Below, in pieces: positions 16,146 through 24,953 of a DNA stretch of 64,000 nt; positions within the stretch are counted from its first letter, which is position 1, and every line of letters starts with the position of its first letter. The DNA lies in assembly GCA_964634205.1 (NCBI GenBank), contig CAZWKE010000006.1:1-64000 (forward strand), given 5' to 3'. Source of the DNA: JAFGGG01 sp964634205. GTDB lineage: Bacteria; Spirochaetota; Spirochaetia; SZUA-6; RPPD01. Below the pieces are notes generated by a model. The model was not told where the DNA came from, ran no database searches, and saw nothing but the letters and a program-made list of their open reading frames with translations. The translations under genes and the position numbers were made by a program.

Positions 16146-17573
16146 TTATTCCTCTTTGCTATAGCGCAGTACGGGATTGCGCGCCGCCCGTACCTCGTCC
16201 AGGCGGGAGACCGGGGTGGAGTAGGGCGCTCCCTTCACCAGCTCCGGATTATCCGCGGCTTCCTGTTTGATCGTGATCAGGGTGCGGGCAAAGTTGTCCA
16301 TGGTCTGTTTGCTTTCCGTTTCCGTCGGCTCGATCATCAGGGCCCCCTTTACAATCAGCGGGAAGTAGACGGTGGGCGGATGAAAGCCGTAATCAAGCAG
16401 GCGCTTGGCCAGGTCCATTGTGGTCACCCCAGCCGGCATGGTGCTGTCGTCGATCACAAACTCGTGTTTGCAAAGGGTTTTATATTTCAGGTGGAAATCA
16501 TTTTCCAGCAGTTTTCGCAGGTAATTGGCGTTCAACACCGCGATCCGGCCGGTCCGTTTCAGGCCTTCTCCCCCCAGGCCGCGGATATAGGCCAGGGCCC
16601 GGACAAAGATCGAAAAATTACCGTTAAAGGCTTTTACGCGTCCGATGGAATGCGGAGGATCAATATAATCGAATCCGTTTTCGGTTTTACTCACCAGGGG
16701 TGCGGGAAGGTAGTCGCGCAGGGCCCGTGTAACGCCCAGGGGGCCCGCACCGGGACCACCGCCTCCGTGCGGTGTGGAAAATGTTTTATGCAGGTTAAGG
16801 TGAACAAGGTCAAATCCCATATCCTTAAAACGGGCCATGCCCAGAACCGCATTGGCGTTCGCTCCGTCTCCGTATACCAGTCCCCCGCTGTTATGCACAA
16901 TTTCGCAGATGCGCAGAATGTTCTTATCGAACAACCCCAGGGTATTGGGATTGGTAAGCATCAGCGCGGCCACCTTTTCGCTCATCAGCGCTTCCAGTTC
17001 GTTTGGGTCGATCTCTCCCCGGGCATTGCTTTTCAGGGTAAGAATCTTGAATCCGCACATAGCGGCCGAAGCGGGATTTGTGCCGTGACTGGAGTCGGGG
17101 GTGATTATTGTGTCACGCTGCTGCCCCCCGGCCTTAAAAAATGCCTTGATAATCATCAGGCCGGTCAGTTCGCCGTGCGCGCCGGCGGAAGGCTGCAGGC
17201 TGAAGGCGTCCATCCCGGTGATCTCGCACAGGGCCTGTTCAAGCTCCCAGATGAGCTCAAGGTTCCCCTGTACCGCTGCGGCAGGCGCCAATGGGTGACT
17301 TTCACAGAAATCATCCAACCGGGCCAGTTTTTCATGTATCTTGGGATTATATTTCATGGTGCAGCTTCCCAGGGGATAGAAGGCGTTGTCCACGCCGAGG
17401 TTCCTGCGGGAGAGGGCCGTATAATGCCGGATAAGCTCCCCTTCGGAAACCTCCGGCAGATCGCAGTCACGGCGCAGCAGTTCCTGAGGCAGTGAGGTAT
17501 TTTGCGGGAGGTTCTGCTCGGGCAGACTGACCGCCGTGATTCCGGGAAGACGTTTCTCAAATATCAGTTTCAT
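16146..17573 (-). CDS. gcvPB: Glycine dehydrogenase (decarboxylating) subunit 2
   Basis: This 475-residue subunit holds the PLP lysine K263 (LNLHKTFSTPHGGGGPG) of the P-protein, which decarboxylates glycine and passes the aminomethyl group to GcvH. NAFYPLGSCTMKYNP, QPSAGAHGELTGL and the SSHGTNPASA loop are all intact. The start overlaps the end of gcvPA by four bases (ATGA). Two-subunit P-proteins of this type occur in many anaerobes, Thermus and Firmicutes. Confidence 0.96.
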   Translation of the reverse strand: MKLIFEKRLPGITAVSLPEQNLPQNTSLPQELLRRDCDLPEVSEGELIRHYTALSRRNLGVDNAFYPLGSCTMKYNPKIHEKLARLDDFCESHPLAPAAAVQGNLELIWELEQALCEITGMDAFSLQPSAGAHGELTGLMIIKAFFKAGGQQRDTIITPDSSHGTNPASAAMCGFKILTLKSNARGEIDPNELEALMSEKVAALMLTNPNTLGLFDKNILRICEIVHNSGGLVYGDGANANAVLGMARFKDMGFDLVHLNLHKTFSTPHGGGGPGAGPLGVTRALRDYLPAPLVSKTENGFDYIDPPHSIGRVKAFNGNFSIFVRALAYIRGLGGEGLKRTGRIAVLNANYLRKLLENDFHLKYKTLCKHEFVIDDSTMPAGVTTMDLAKRLLDYGFHPPTVYFPLIVKGALMIEPTETESKQTMDNFARTLITIKQEAADNPELVKGAPYSTPVSRLDEVRAARNPVLRYSKEE

Positions 17574-18895
17574 GCCAGCACCTCAAGTAATGTATCGATA
17601 TCCTGCCGTGTGTTCATTTCAGTGACACAGAACAGCAGGCAGTTTTTTAATTCAGGATAATAGTTTTCCAGCATAAGGCCGCCCAGGATCCCGGCGCCGG
17701 CAAGCTTTTTATTGACCGCAGGCGCGTCCGGGCAGCGGACAACAAACTCGTTATAAAAAGGAGAGGGGAAAACCTCCTCAAACCCAGGCAGTTCAACCAG
17801 GCGTTCATACAGGTATGCCGCATGTGAAGCGCTTAACTCGGCCACCCGGCGCAGGCCTTTGTACCCCAAGGTCGCCAGGTACACGGCGGCGGCCAGAGCA
17901 CAGAGGGCCTGGTTGGAACAGATATTGGAAGTGGCGGCCTGACGACGAATATGCTGCTCCCGTGCCTGCAGTGTCAGCACAAAACCCCGCCGGTCTTTGC
18001 TGTCCCGGGTCATACCCACCAACCTGCCCGGCAGGCGACGTACATACTCTGATTTACATCCCATAATTCCCAGATGCGGTCCGCCGAAGTTTTGTGCATT
18101 GCCCAAACTCTGTCCTTCCGCGGCCGTAATATCAACAGCAAACGCTCCGGGCGGTTTCAGTAGTCCCAATGCGGTGGGTTCAACCACACAGACCACACAC
18201 AGCGCACCATGGGTATGGGCCAGTGCGGAGACCGCTGCCAGGTCTTCCACCAGGCCGAAAAAATTGGGGCTTTGTACAAGCACACATGCCGTATCCGCGT
18301 CTACCAGTTTGTCCAGCGCAGCCGGATCGGTACAACCGTTTACGGTCCGGACCTCCTGAACACCGAGGCCCGCAGCGCTGCAGTAGGTATGCACCACCTC
18401 GCGATACTGGGGATGGACGGTTTTGGACAGCACCACCTTGGTTTTATTGTTGATACGTACGCTCATCAGGGCCGACTCGGCCAGGGCGGTGGCCCCGTCG
18501 TACACCGAGGCGTTGACCGTATCCATGCCGGTAAGCTCACAAAGCATGCTCTGGTATTCGAATATGGCCTGCAGGTTTCCCTGTGAAACCTCGGGCTGGT
18601 AGGGCGTATACGAGGTATAAAACTCGGAACGGGAGATTACCGCGTCCACCGTGGCCGGAATAAAATGGTGATAACAGCCGGCTCCCAGAAAGGAAGCGGT
18701 TATGCGTTTGTTCTTTCGGGCAAGCGCGGTAATATGCCGGACAAGCTCCGGCTCACTCAGTGCCGGGCCCAGACGCGGCGGCTTTTTCAGTAAAAGCGGA
18801 GCGGGAATATCGGCAAACAACGCATCGATCGAGGCCACACCGATAGTACCCAGCATGGAGCGGATATCATCTTGCGTAAGGGAAATATAACTCAG
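17570..18895 (-). CDS. gcvPA: Glycine dehydrogenase (decarboxylating) subunit 1, probable CTG start
   Basis: This is the partner subunit of gcvPB; FLGAGCYHHFIPATVD, the FYTSYTPYQPEVSQG segment and GGPHLGIMG are typical. The first in-frame ATG (18856) would remove the N-terminal strand and has no ribosome site. Reading from a CTG at 18895 gives 441 residues and restores the family-like start LSYISLTQDDIRSML; AGGAGG lies seven bases before this CTG, and the CTG overlaps the gcvH stop (CTGA). The usual arrangement would be ATGA, so an A-to-C sequence error is an alternative. Confidence 0.93.
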   Translation of the reverse strand: MSYISLTQDDIRSMLGTIGVASIDALFADIPAPLLLKKPPRLGPALSEPELVRHITALARKNKRITASFLGAGCYHHFIPATVDAVISRSEFYTSYTPYQPEVSQGNLQAIFEYQSMLCELTGMDTVNASVYDGATALAESALMSVRINNKTKVVLSKTVHPQYREVVHTYCSAAGLGVQEVRTVNGCTDPAALDKLVDADTACVLVQSPNFFGLVEDLAAVSALAHTHGALCVVCVVEPTALGLLKPPGAFAVDITAAEGQSLGNAQNFGGPHLGIMGCKSEYVRRLPGRLVGMTRDSKDRRGFVLTLQAREQHIRRQAATSNICSNQALCALAAAVYLATLGYKGLRRVAELSASHAAYLYERLVELPGFEEVFPSPFYNEFVVRCPDAPAVNKKLAGAGILGGLMLENYYPELKNCLLFCVTEMNTRQDIDTLLEVLA

Positions 18896-19287
18896 TGTGA
18901 TTCCTCCTGCACAAACTTCTCGTAATCGGCCTGGTTTAAGAGTGATTCCGTCTCCTGCGGATTACTGCATTGGATTTTGAAGATCCAGCCCGCGGTATAC
19001 GGATCATTATTGATGGTTTCCGGCGCGGAGCTTAATTCCTGGTTGACGGCGGATATTTTTCCGGATACCGGAGCATAAATATCCGATACCGATTTTACGG
19101 ATTCCACCACCGCCACCCGGTCTCCCTGTGCCACCTCGCCGCCTACCTCCGGCAGCTCCACGAATACGATGTCGGTCAACGATTCCTGGGCATGATCGGT
19201 GATGCCGCAGGTACAGAGGTCGCCCTCCTGCTTAATCCATTCATGGCTTTCGGTATAGCGGTAGTCCTTTGGATTTTCATGTGCCAT
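18892..19287 (-). CDS. gcvH: Glycine cleavage system H protein
   Basis: This 131-residue lipoyl carrier shuttles the aminomethyl group between the P, T and L proteins. The lipoylated lysine is K65 in VESVKSVSDIYAP. The strand YTESHEWI and the closing GWIFKIQ are typical. It lies four bases downstream of gcvT and its last codons carry the ribosome site of gcvPA. The L protein (dihydrolipoyl dehydrogenase) is not in the window. Confidence 0.96.
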   Translation of the reverse strand: MAHENPKDYRYTESHEWIKQEGDLCTCGITDHAQESLTDIVFVELPEVGGEVAQGDRVAVVESVKSVSDIYAPVSGKISAVNQELSSAPETINNDPYTAGWIFKIQCSNPQETESLLNQADYEKFVQEESH

Positions 19288-19291
19288 AGTC

Positions 19292-20401
19292 TTACATTAC
19301 CCCCTTGTATTGATAAAATGGTTTTTGCACAACCTGTGCGTTATATAATCGTTCCCTTATTTTTACCTGTACTATTGTATCGGCAGCCGCGAGTTTTACG
19401 GGAACAAATCCCAGGCCCACGGGCAAACCGAGGGTGGGGGCGTAACATCCGCTGGAAACCGTCCCACATTCTTTTCCCTCGCAGAAAAGCGGATAACCGG
19501 CACGCGGAATGCCTTTGTCGATCATCCGGAAGGCAACAAGGATACGTTGTGTCCCCTGCTTTTTCTGCGTCAGCAGTATGTCCTTGCCGATATACGCGGA
19601 TTCCTTTTCCCGCACCACCCAACCGATACCGGCCTCCACCGGTGAGGTAGTATCGTTCAGTTCATGGCCGTACAGCGAATAGCAGGCCTCGATTCGCAGT
19701 GTATCGCGTGCTCCCAGTCCGACGGGGACCGCCCGTGTCTCCTCCGTTAAAAGCGCGTTCCAGATAATAGCCGCATCCCGGTTGTCGCAGTAGATCTCAA
19801 ACCCGTCTTCGGCCGTATACCCGCTGCGGGAAAGGGTGCAGTTCCGGTCCGCCACCGGGGCCGTAAACACGTCAAAGCGGTTGACCCGGTTTAGATCATG
19901 TGCGGTAAGGCGCTGCAGCAGGTCGGCGGAAAGGGGTCCCTGCACGTCGATTTTTGAGAGTCGGGAAGACAGATCATGTATTGCAATATGGTACTCTCCG
20001 GCGTGTGTTTGCAGCCAGGCGAAATCCTTTTGAATGTTGGCCGCATTGACGATAATCCAGAAACGTTCGACATCGAACATATAGATAAAGCAGTCGTCAA
20101 CGGTGCCGCCCTGTTCATTACACATGGCCGAATAGAAGCATCTCCCCGGTTTCAGGCGTTCCAGGTCGTTGGTCATGATATATTGCAAAAACTCCCGTGC
20201 CCGGCCGCCGGTTACCAGTATTTCACCCATATGGGAAATATCAAAAACACCAGCCGCTTTTCTGGTGGACAGGTGTTCCTTAATGATACTTGTATAATAT
20301 ACCGGTAACTGCCAGCCGGAAAAATCGGTCATCACGGCACCCAGTCTTTCATGTTCATGGAACAGTACGGTCTGTAATACATCTTTTTTTTCAGTCGACA
20401 T
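19292..20401 (-). CDS. gcvT: Glycine cleavage system T protein (aminomethyltransferase)
   Basis: This 369-residue protein transfers the methylene unit from GcvH to tetrahydrofolate and releases ammonia. FDISHMGEILVTG near residues 43-55, QGPLSADLLQ and the SRSGYTAEDGFEIY motif match the family. The ATG at 20401 overlaps the alr stop and has AGGA five to six bases upstream; an in-frame GTG at 20416 is less likely. It is the first gcv gene of the array. Confidence 0.95.
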   Translation of the reverse strand: MSTEKKDVLQTVLFHEHERLGAVMTDFSGWQLPVYYTSIIKEHLSTRKAAGVFDISHMGEILVTGGRAREFLQYIMTNDLERLKPGRCFYSAMCNEQGGTVDDCFIYMFDVERFWIIVNAANIQKDFAWLQTHAGEYHIAIHDLSSRLSKIDVQGPLSADLLQRLTAHDLNRVNRFDVFTAPVADRNCTLSRSGYTAEDGFEIYCDNRDAAIIWNALLTEETRAVPVGLGARDTLRIEACYSLYGHELNDTTSPVEAGIGWVVREKESAYIGKDILLTQKKQGTQRILVAFRMIDKGIPRAGYPLFCEGKECGTVSSGCYAPTLGLPVGLGFVPVKLAAADTIVQVKIRERLYNAQVVQKPFYQYKGVM

Positions 20402-21500
20402 AGATCCTCGGTACACGCTTGGTAATGAGACAGGTTACCTCGTAGGGAATGGTACCCACCAAATCCGCGACCTCTTCGGCCGTGGGTTCACCGCTTCCGG
20501 TCCCGAACAGGACAACATCATCTCCTACAGTGAGATCCGTCTCGGGGCCGAGATCAACCATAACCTGGTCCATACAGACCCTTCCCGCCACCGGGTAGCG
20601 TCTGCCCCCGATACAAACCTGTGCCCGGTTGGAAAGCAGCCTGTTGTACCCGTCCGCGTATCCTACCGGCAGGGTTGCAATCCAGGTTTTTTCGCGGGTA
20701 ATATATGTTCTGCCGTATGAGATGGAGGTGTTTTTTTCCACCTTTTTCATGAAGCCGATCTGTGTTTTAAACTCCATCACCGGTTTTACCGCAAGTTTTC
20801 TCTCCTGGTCATGGGAGGGATAATAGCCGTACAAAATGATTCCCGCACGGACCATATCAAAATAACTGTCGGGTTTATCGATAATTGCCCCTGAATTGGC
20901 CGCATGCACGGTGCCGGGAGCGATCCCCAGCTTCCGCACGGTTTCTATGACGGTACGCAGTTGTTCTATCTGGCCCACAGTATATTCCGGATCACTCCCG
21001 TCCGAAGCCGGAAAGTGGGTACATATCCCCCCCAGTGATACACCCGGGAGCGAGGAAACGAGCATTGCCAAAGCGGGAACATTTTCCGGGGGGCAGCCGA
21101 CTCTTCCCATTCCCGTATCAACCTTTATATGGATTTCAATGGTCTTTTTCTGTTTTTGGGCCTGGCCGGAAATCTCGGAAATAAGCGTTTCATCCGCACA
21201 AAAGGGAATAAGCCCGGTTTCCACCAAAGCCTGTATCTCGCTTTGAGACGGTAAGCTGAAGAGAAAAACAGGGGCGGTTATCCCGGCCTGACGTAGGAGT
21301 ACTCCTTCGTCCACAGTGGCCACACCAAGGGCGGCTACGCCCGCGTTCAGGGCTTCCGCCGCAATCCGTCCGGCCCCATGACCGTACGCATCCGCCTTTA
21401 CCGCCATGCAAAGCGAAACATTCCGACCCACATGCTGCCTAATGGTCTTAATATTGTGACGCAGATTGTCTAACCTGATTATTGCCCGGGTTGCACGCAT
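20391..21500 (-). CDS. alr: Alanine racemase
   Basis: This 369-residue PLP enzyme interconverts L- and D-alanine for peptidoglycan. The PLP lysine is K35 in AVKADAYGHGA, and the catalytic tyrosine is in ISYGRTYIT near residue 262. HIKVDTGMGRVG, the THFPASD loop and RVCMDQVMVDLG are also present. The gene overlaps gcvT by 11 bases, so it is cotranslated with the glycine cleavage genes, which is an unusual neighbour for alr. Activity on another small amino acid such as serine or glycine-related substrates cannot be excluded. Confidence 0.94.
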   Translation of the reverse strand: MRATRAIIRLDNLRHNIKTIRQHVGRNVSLCMAVKADAYGHGAGRIAAEALNAGVAALGVATVDEGVLLRQAGITAPVFLFSLPSQSEIQALVETGLIPFCADETLISEISGQAQKQKKTIEIHIKVDTGMGRVGCPPENVPALAMLVSSLPGVSLGGICTHFPASDGSDPEYTVGQIEQLRTVIETVRKLGIAPGTVHAANSGAIIDKPDSYFDMVRAGIILYGYYPSHDQERKLAVKPVMEFKTQIGFMKKVEKNTSISYGRTYITREKTWIATLPVGYADGYNRLLSNRAQVCIGGRRYPVAGRVCMDQVMVDLGPETDLTVGDDVVLFGTGSGEPTAEEVADLVGTIPYEVTCLITKRVPRIYVD

Positions 21501-21559
21501 AAATCACTCTTTATGACTATATAAGGGACGTGGTGGAAAAGTCAATCAGTCAAAGCCGG

Positions 21560-21937
21560 TTATTCGATATTTATCTGGATTATCTGGTTGTGCTCGATGT
21601 CTTCTACTTCCAACAGGCGGCCGCTTGCACCCGCATCAATATTTTTAAAGAGCAGCTCAAAATTGATACCGCGCTCTTCCATTTTACGAAGCTCGGATTC
21701 GGGAATAAGTGATTTGATGATATGAGCAATCCCGAGAGGAACCTTCAGGTTAACCTTAACCTCACCCGTCTGACTGTCGGAAATCCTGATATTCAATATT
21801 TTTCCGAATGTAGTTCCCGATTGCGCGGGTTTTTCCTCTGCAGTTGCTTCAATCGCGTCGAGAAGCTTAAGGCCTTCCTCGGCCGAGATCTTTCCGGTTT
21901 CGATCATTTTAAGGATTCTCTTTTTCTCTTCATTCAT
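21560..21937 (-). CDS. SHOCT-like / YvlB N-terminal-type protein, 125 aa
   Basis: This 125-residue protein starts with a short helical motif (MIETGKISAEEGLKLLDAI) of the kind that precedes DUF4097/YvlB and LiaX-type envelope-stress proteins. A beta-rich domain with VNLKVPLGIAHIIKSLIPES and a basic/acidic C-terminus (LEVEDIEHNQIIQINIE) follows. There is no signal peptide or membrane helix. It lies 45 bases downstream of the DUF2089 gene and 59 bases upstream of alr, all on the minus strand. It probably forms a regulatory pair with DUF2089. Confidence 0.75.
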   Translation of the reverse strand: MNEEKKRILKMIETGKISAEEGLKLLDAIEATAEEKPAQSGTTFGKILNIRISDSQTGEVKVNLKVPLGIAHIIKSLIPESELRKMEERGINFELLFKNIDAGASGRLLEVEDIEHNQIIQINIE

Positions 21938-21982
21938 TGTTACTCGTTCTCCTTTTCCTTATACTGGATATCATATCCGCTG

Positions 21983-22384
21983 TCAGGAGGAGATATCGTC
22001 CTGATCCGCTTCATCCTCCTGTAAGAGGATGGCGGCTTTATCAGCACTGATCTCTCCCTTTTCCAGCTGCTCGATGATTTCAAATCTGCGTTTTTCATCG
22101 TTTTCCCGTTTCACCGTGTACCCCATTTTGCGTATCACGGAATCGAGCATCCCGCGGACCGTGGGGTAGGATACTTTCAGGGCCTTTTCCACCTCTTTTA
22201 TATTGCCGCGAAGTTTTACAAAGAGCTCAACAAAATCAAGGTCCTTATGCGAGAGATTGAAAATCCTGGAATGCGGCGGATCAAAATTTCCTTCGATGCG
22301 TACCGCACACGAGGGGCACTGCAAGACTTTTATTCTCAGTGTATTGCCGCAAACGGGGCATTCACGTAATGTTCGTTTTTCCAT
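21983..22384 (-). CDS. DUF2089 family zinc-ribbon/helix-turn-helix regulator
   Basis: This 133-residue protein has an N-terminal ribbon (CPVCG ... CPSC), a hinge, then a sigma-region-like helix-turn-helix (ELFVKLRGNIKEVEKALKVS, followed by YPTVRGMLD). The C-terminus repeats the short motif IIEQLEKGEISADKAAILL, which resembles the N-terminus of the next gene. The family is thought to regulate transcription but its target is unknown. TATAAT and GGAG lie upstream in the AT-rich divergent intergenic region. It heads the minus-strand run into alr and the gcv genes and could control it. Confidence 0.83.
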   Translation of the reverse strand: MEKRTLRECPVCGNTLRIKVLQCPSCAVRIEGNFDPPHSRIFNLSHKDLDFVELFVKLRGNIKEVEKALKVSYPTVRGMLDSVIRKMGYTVKRENDEKRRFEIIEQLEKGEISADKAAILLQEDEADQDDISS

Positions 22385-22637
22385 ACATACTCCAAAAAAT
22401 ACTATAATCCTTCAATATATTATAATATAAATAAAAATAATTAATTTAGCAAGAAAAACAATTAAATAAATTATAGTTTGAGTAAATAAAATTAAGCTGT
22501 TCGTGCATTTTATATTTTTTCTCTAAAAGGGCAGTTGTGAAAAAATGTCAGTTTTATCTTGTGTATTTCAATTATTCACTATATTATTTTATTTGGATGG
22601 AAATCTATAAATTTTGTAGTAAATTTATAGTTGACAG
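22385..22637. promoter_or_regulatory. AT-rich divergent intergenic region
   Basis: These 253 bases separate the DUF2089 gene (minus) from a lipoprotein gene (plus) and are far more AT-rich than the genes. On the minus strand a TATAAT hexamer lies about 35-45 bases before the DUF2089 start. On the plus strand TATATT-like hexamers occur near 22580. No riboswitch-like structure such as a glycine aptamer was recognised. The palindrome at 22605-22630 is listed separately. Confidence 0.5.
22605..22630 (+). repeat. Perfect 10-bp inverted repeat just before the lipoprotein start
   Basis: The arms CTATAAATTT (22605-22614) and AAATTTATAG (22621-22630) are exact reverse complements with a six-base spacer. 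The repeat ends seven bases before the ATG at 22638, in the place where a ribosome site would be, and no Shine-Dalgarno is visible. It could be an operator or an RNA hairpin controlling translation. Confidence 0.55.
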
Positions 22638-24023
22638 ATGAACAGAACACGCATTTCAACATTGATTATTCTCATGGCCATAACTGTATTTATAGGGTGC
22701 AGTGACTTTTATACCTATGAACCGGTACGAATAGAACTCTTATCGCTTGAAAACGGGGATATCCTTAAGAAAAACGATGACGTATATTTTAAAATCATCG
22801 TTGACGACACCGATACAAAACCGCAGTCCCTCATCATCGACCTTAAAAACAGTAAGGGTCAGGTCATGGCCAGCAATACACTGCAATCGCCCGAGATAAA
22901 TACCGAACTCGTGTTAAACGATCTGATTAATAAAAATATCGACCTGCCCTACGGAGAGTACTCACTGGTTTTCCGCTTAAGCACCGGACAGGAGGTACTG
23001 GCACAAAATGAATGCATTTTCTTTTACGTAAATGAGGATTACAGTATCAGCGGGGTGTGGTCATACCCGTGGCTTATTGAACCAAAGGACAAGGCCTTAT
23101 TAATTGCGGACCTGAAAATACCGGATTCACTGAATCCGTATATCCGCTGGAGTCAGAACGGTGTTGTCATTGCCAAAGGGCTTTTACATGACGGATTTGA
23201 CCAGATCCTCTGGGAAACACCGCCAAAAGAGGGGGTGTACTCCATTACCGTTGAGTTGTTTCCGTTTGCCCCGCCAACGTCGAGTGGTTATACATTTGAT
23301 TCCAAAACCAGTATGTCGGCAGAACTGTACGTCTCTTCGCCGGTCCGGGGGAAGGCTGCCGAAAAAAAGAAGGATTTGTTTTATAACCTGTTTGAAGTCT
23401 ATCTGCATTCCAAAGACACACTCTCTACAAGTAACGCGGCGGTTGCCAATACACGGTTAAAGAAACCCAAGATTGTTTTGAATGACGATATTATCGGTTT
23501 TAAACTCGATGGAAACAGTGGTTTCATCTGTGATGATCTGATCGTTCCGATTAAAAACAACCGGCCCCGGTCTTTTAATCTTTCTTTGGGAATTACTCCT
23601 CAGGGCGAACAGGTATCCAAAACGGTTTTTTATAGCTATTCGGAAAACGGTTCCTTTTCACTCCGGTATTATTTCAATGAAAAACAGATACCGGCGGTAA
23701 CCATGACCATCAACGGCGTTACGCATACCTTTGTTTCAGGTATTGATACTCTTAAAAGCGGCCGACGGGTTGTCATTGATTTTTCACTTGTCTTCCAGGA
23801 CGAGGCATTAAAAGCGGTATGGAAACTTGACGGGAAACAGGTGTCCGCGGCCGAGAACGCCTTCACGGAAAGCAAGGTCAACCAAACCGGATTTTCAATC
23901 ATCGGCGGGGGAAGCGGGATCAACGGTATTATCGATACACTGGATGTCACCCTGCTTGAAGACAAAGATATCTCGTTGCTTTCCGCTCCTTCAGGGCCTA
24001 TGCTCGCCAAACGTTTGAAATAG
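22638..24023 (+). CDS. Lipoprotein with C-terminal LamG/concanavalin-like domain, 461 aa
   Basis: I do not recognise the family. Residues 1-20 form a lipoprotein signal with FIGC and lipid-bearing C21, a relaxed lipobox of the spirochaete kind. Residues 25-130 and 130-230 look like two beta-sandwich domains. Residues ~280-450 resemble a concanavalin/LamG sandwich (FSLRYYFNEKQIPAVTMTING, AVWKLDGKQV). No catalytic motif is seen. It should sit on the periplasmic or outer face of a membrane. It is convergent with pyrD. Confidence 0.7.
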   Translation: MNRTRISTLIILMAITVFIGCSDFYTYEPVRIELLSLENGDILKKNDDVYFKIIVDDTDTKPQSLIIDLKNSKGQVMASNTLQSPEINTELVLNDLINKNIDLPYGEYSLVFRLSTGQEVLAQNECIFFYVNEDYSISGVWSYPWLIEPKDKALLIADLKIPDSLNPYIRWSQNGVVIAKGLLHDGFDQILWETPPKEGVYSITVELFPFAPPTSSGYTFDSKTSMSAELYVSSPVRGKAAEKKKDLFYNLFEVYLHSKDTLSTSNAAVANTRLKKPKIVLNDDIIGFKLDGNSGFICDDLIVPIKNNRPRSFNLSLGITPQGEQVSKTVFYSYSENGSFSLRYYFNEKQIPAVTMTINGVTHTFVSGIDTLKSGRRVVIDFSLVFQDEALKAVWKLDGKQVSAAENAFTESKVNQTGFSIIGGGSGINGIIDTLDVTLLEDKDISLLSAPSGPMLAKRLK

Positions 24024-24041
24024 TTTAGACAATAAAACAGC

Positions 24042-24953
24042 TCAGTCTCGATGTGCCAGGCCGATAATGTCTTTTACTGCCGAAAAACCATATGTATCAA
24101 GATATTCGTCGATTCCCTGAATGATACCTCCCATACACGAGGGGTCGACAAAGTTGTACATACCTACCGCGATCGCGGTTGCGCCGGCCAGAAAATACTC
24201 GATTGCGTCCTGCCAACAGGTTATTCCCCCCATTCCGATAATGGGAATACCGACCTTTTTAAAGGTGGCGTATACCGCGTAAAGTGCCAAAGGACGGATG
24301 GCGGGACCGGAGAGTCCGCCGCTGATACTTCCCAGCGCGGGAATACGTGCGCGGATATCTATCGCCAGGCCGCGGAAGGTATTTACCAGGGACAGGGCAT
24401 CTGCGCCCGCGTCCTGTGCCGTAAGGGCTGTTTCGGTTATATCGGTAACATTGGGGGAGAGTTTGGCGATCAGGGGGAGTTTAACGGCTTTTCTGACCGC
24501 GGATATCACGGTTTTCAGTAAAACGATGTCCTGGGACCAGGCAGTGTGTTTCCGGAGGTTGGGACAGGAAAGATTGAGTTCGATAAGATCCACGCCGTCT
24601 TGCTCGGAAATCCTTTCCGCCAGTTCGCTAAACTCCTTAACCGAAAAACCGGCAATGCTCACAATCAGACGCGTATTTAATTTCCGTAAAAGAGGCAGAT
24701 CATTGGTAATAAAATGCTCTAATCCAGGAGATGGAATGCCGATTGAGTTGAGCATACCGCAGGGGGTCTCCCAAATCCGCGGCGGAGGGTTTCCGGGCTG
24801 CGGGGCCAGGGTTACGGTTTTATTGATTACGGCTCCCAGTGCGCGGGGACTGAAAACACCGCCGGGAACAATCTTCGGTTCATAGGTGCCGGAAGCAGGT
24901 AGAACAGGATTTTTCAGTCTGACATCCGCGATTTCTACTGATAGATCAGGCAT
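24042..24953 (-). CDS. pyrD: Dihydroorotate dehydrogenase, class 1B catalytic subunit
   Basis: This 303-residue FMN enzyme oxidises dihydroorotate to orotate in pyrimidine synthesis. The catalytic base is C130 in LNLSCPN, the class 1 residue. LPASGTYEP, the TPCGMLNSIG loop and GMGGITCWQDA (phosphate site) are typical. The start overlaps the end of pyrK by 19 bases. With PyrK it forms the NAD-linked heterotetramer found in many anaerobes. Confidence 0.94.
   Translation of the reverse strand: MPDLSVEIADVRLKNPVLPASGTYEPKIVPGGVFSPRALGAVINKTVTLAPQPGNPPPRIWETPCGMLNSIGIPSPGLEHFITNDLPLLRKLNTRLIVSIAGFSVKEFSELAERISEQDGVDLIELNLSCPNLRKHTAWSQDIVLLKTVISAVRKAVKLPLIAKLSPNVTDITETALTAQDAGADALSLVNTFRGLAIDIRARIPALGSISGGLSGPAIRPLALYAVYATFKKVGIPIIGMGGITCWQDAIEYFLAGATAIAVGMYNFVDPSCMGGIIQGIDEYLDTYGFSAVKDIIGLAHRD

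Noticed and set aside
16017..17495. 492-codon plus-strand open frame opposite gcvPB
   Set aside because: It is antisense to an intact, conserved gcvPB and has no family features. The GC-rich codon pattern of gcvPB creates it.
21501..22637. Glycine riboswitch for the gcv array
   Set aside because: Neither the 59 bases before alr nor the divergent intergenic region shows a recognisable glycine aptamer; most of the span is coding.
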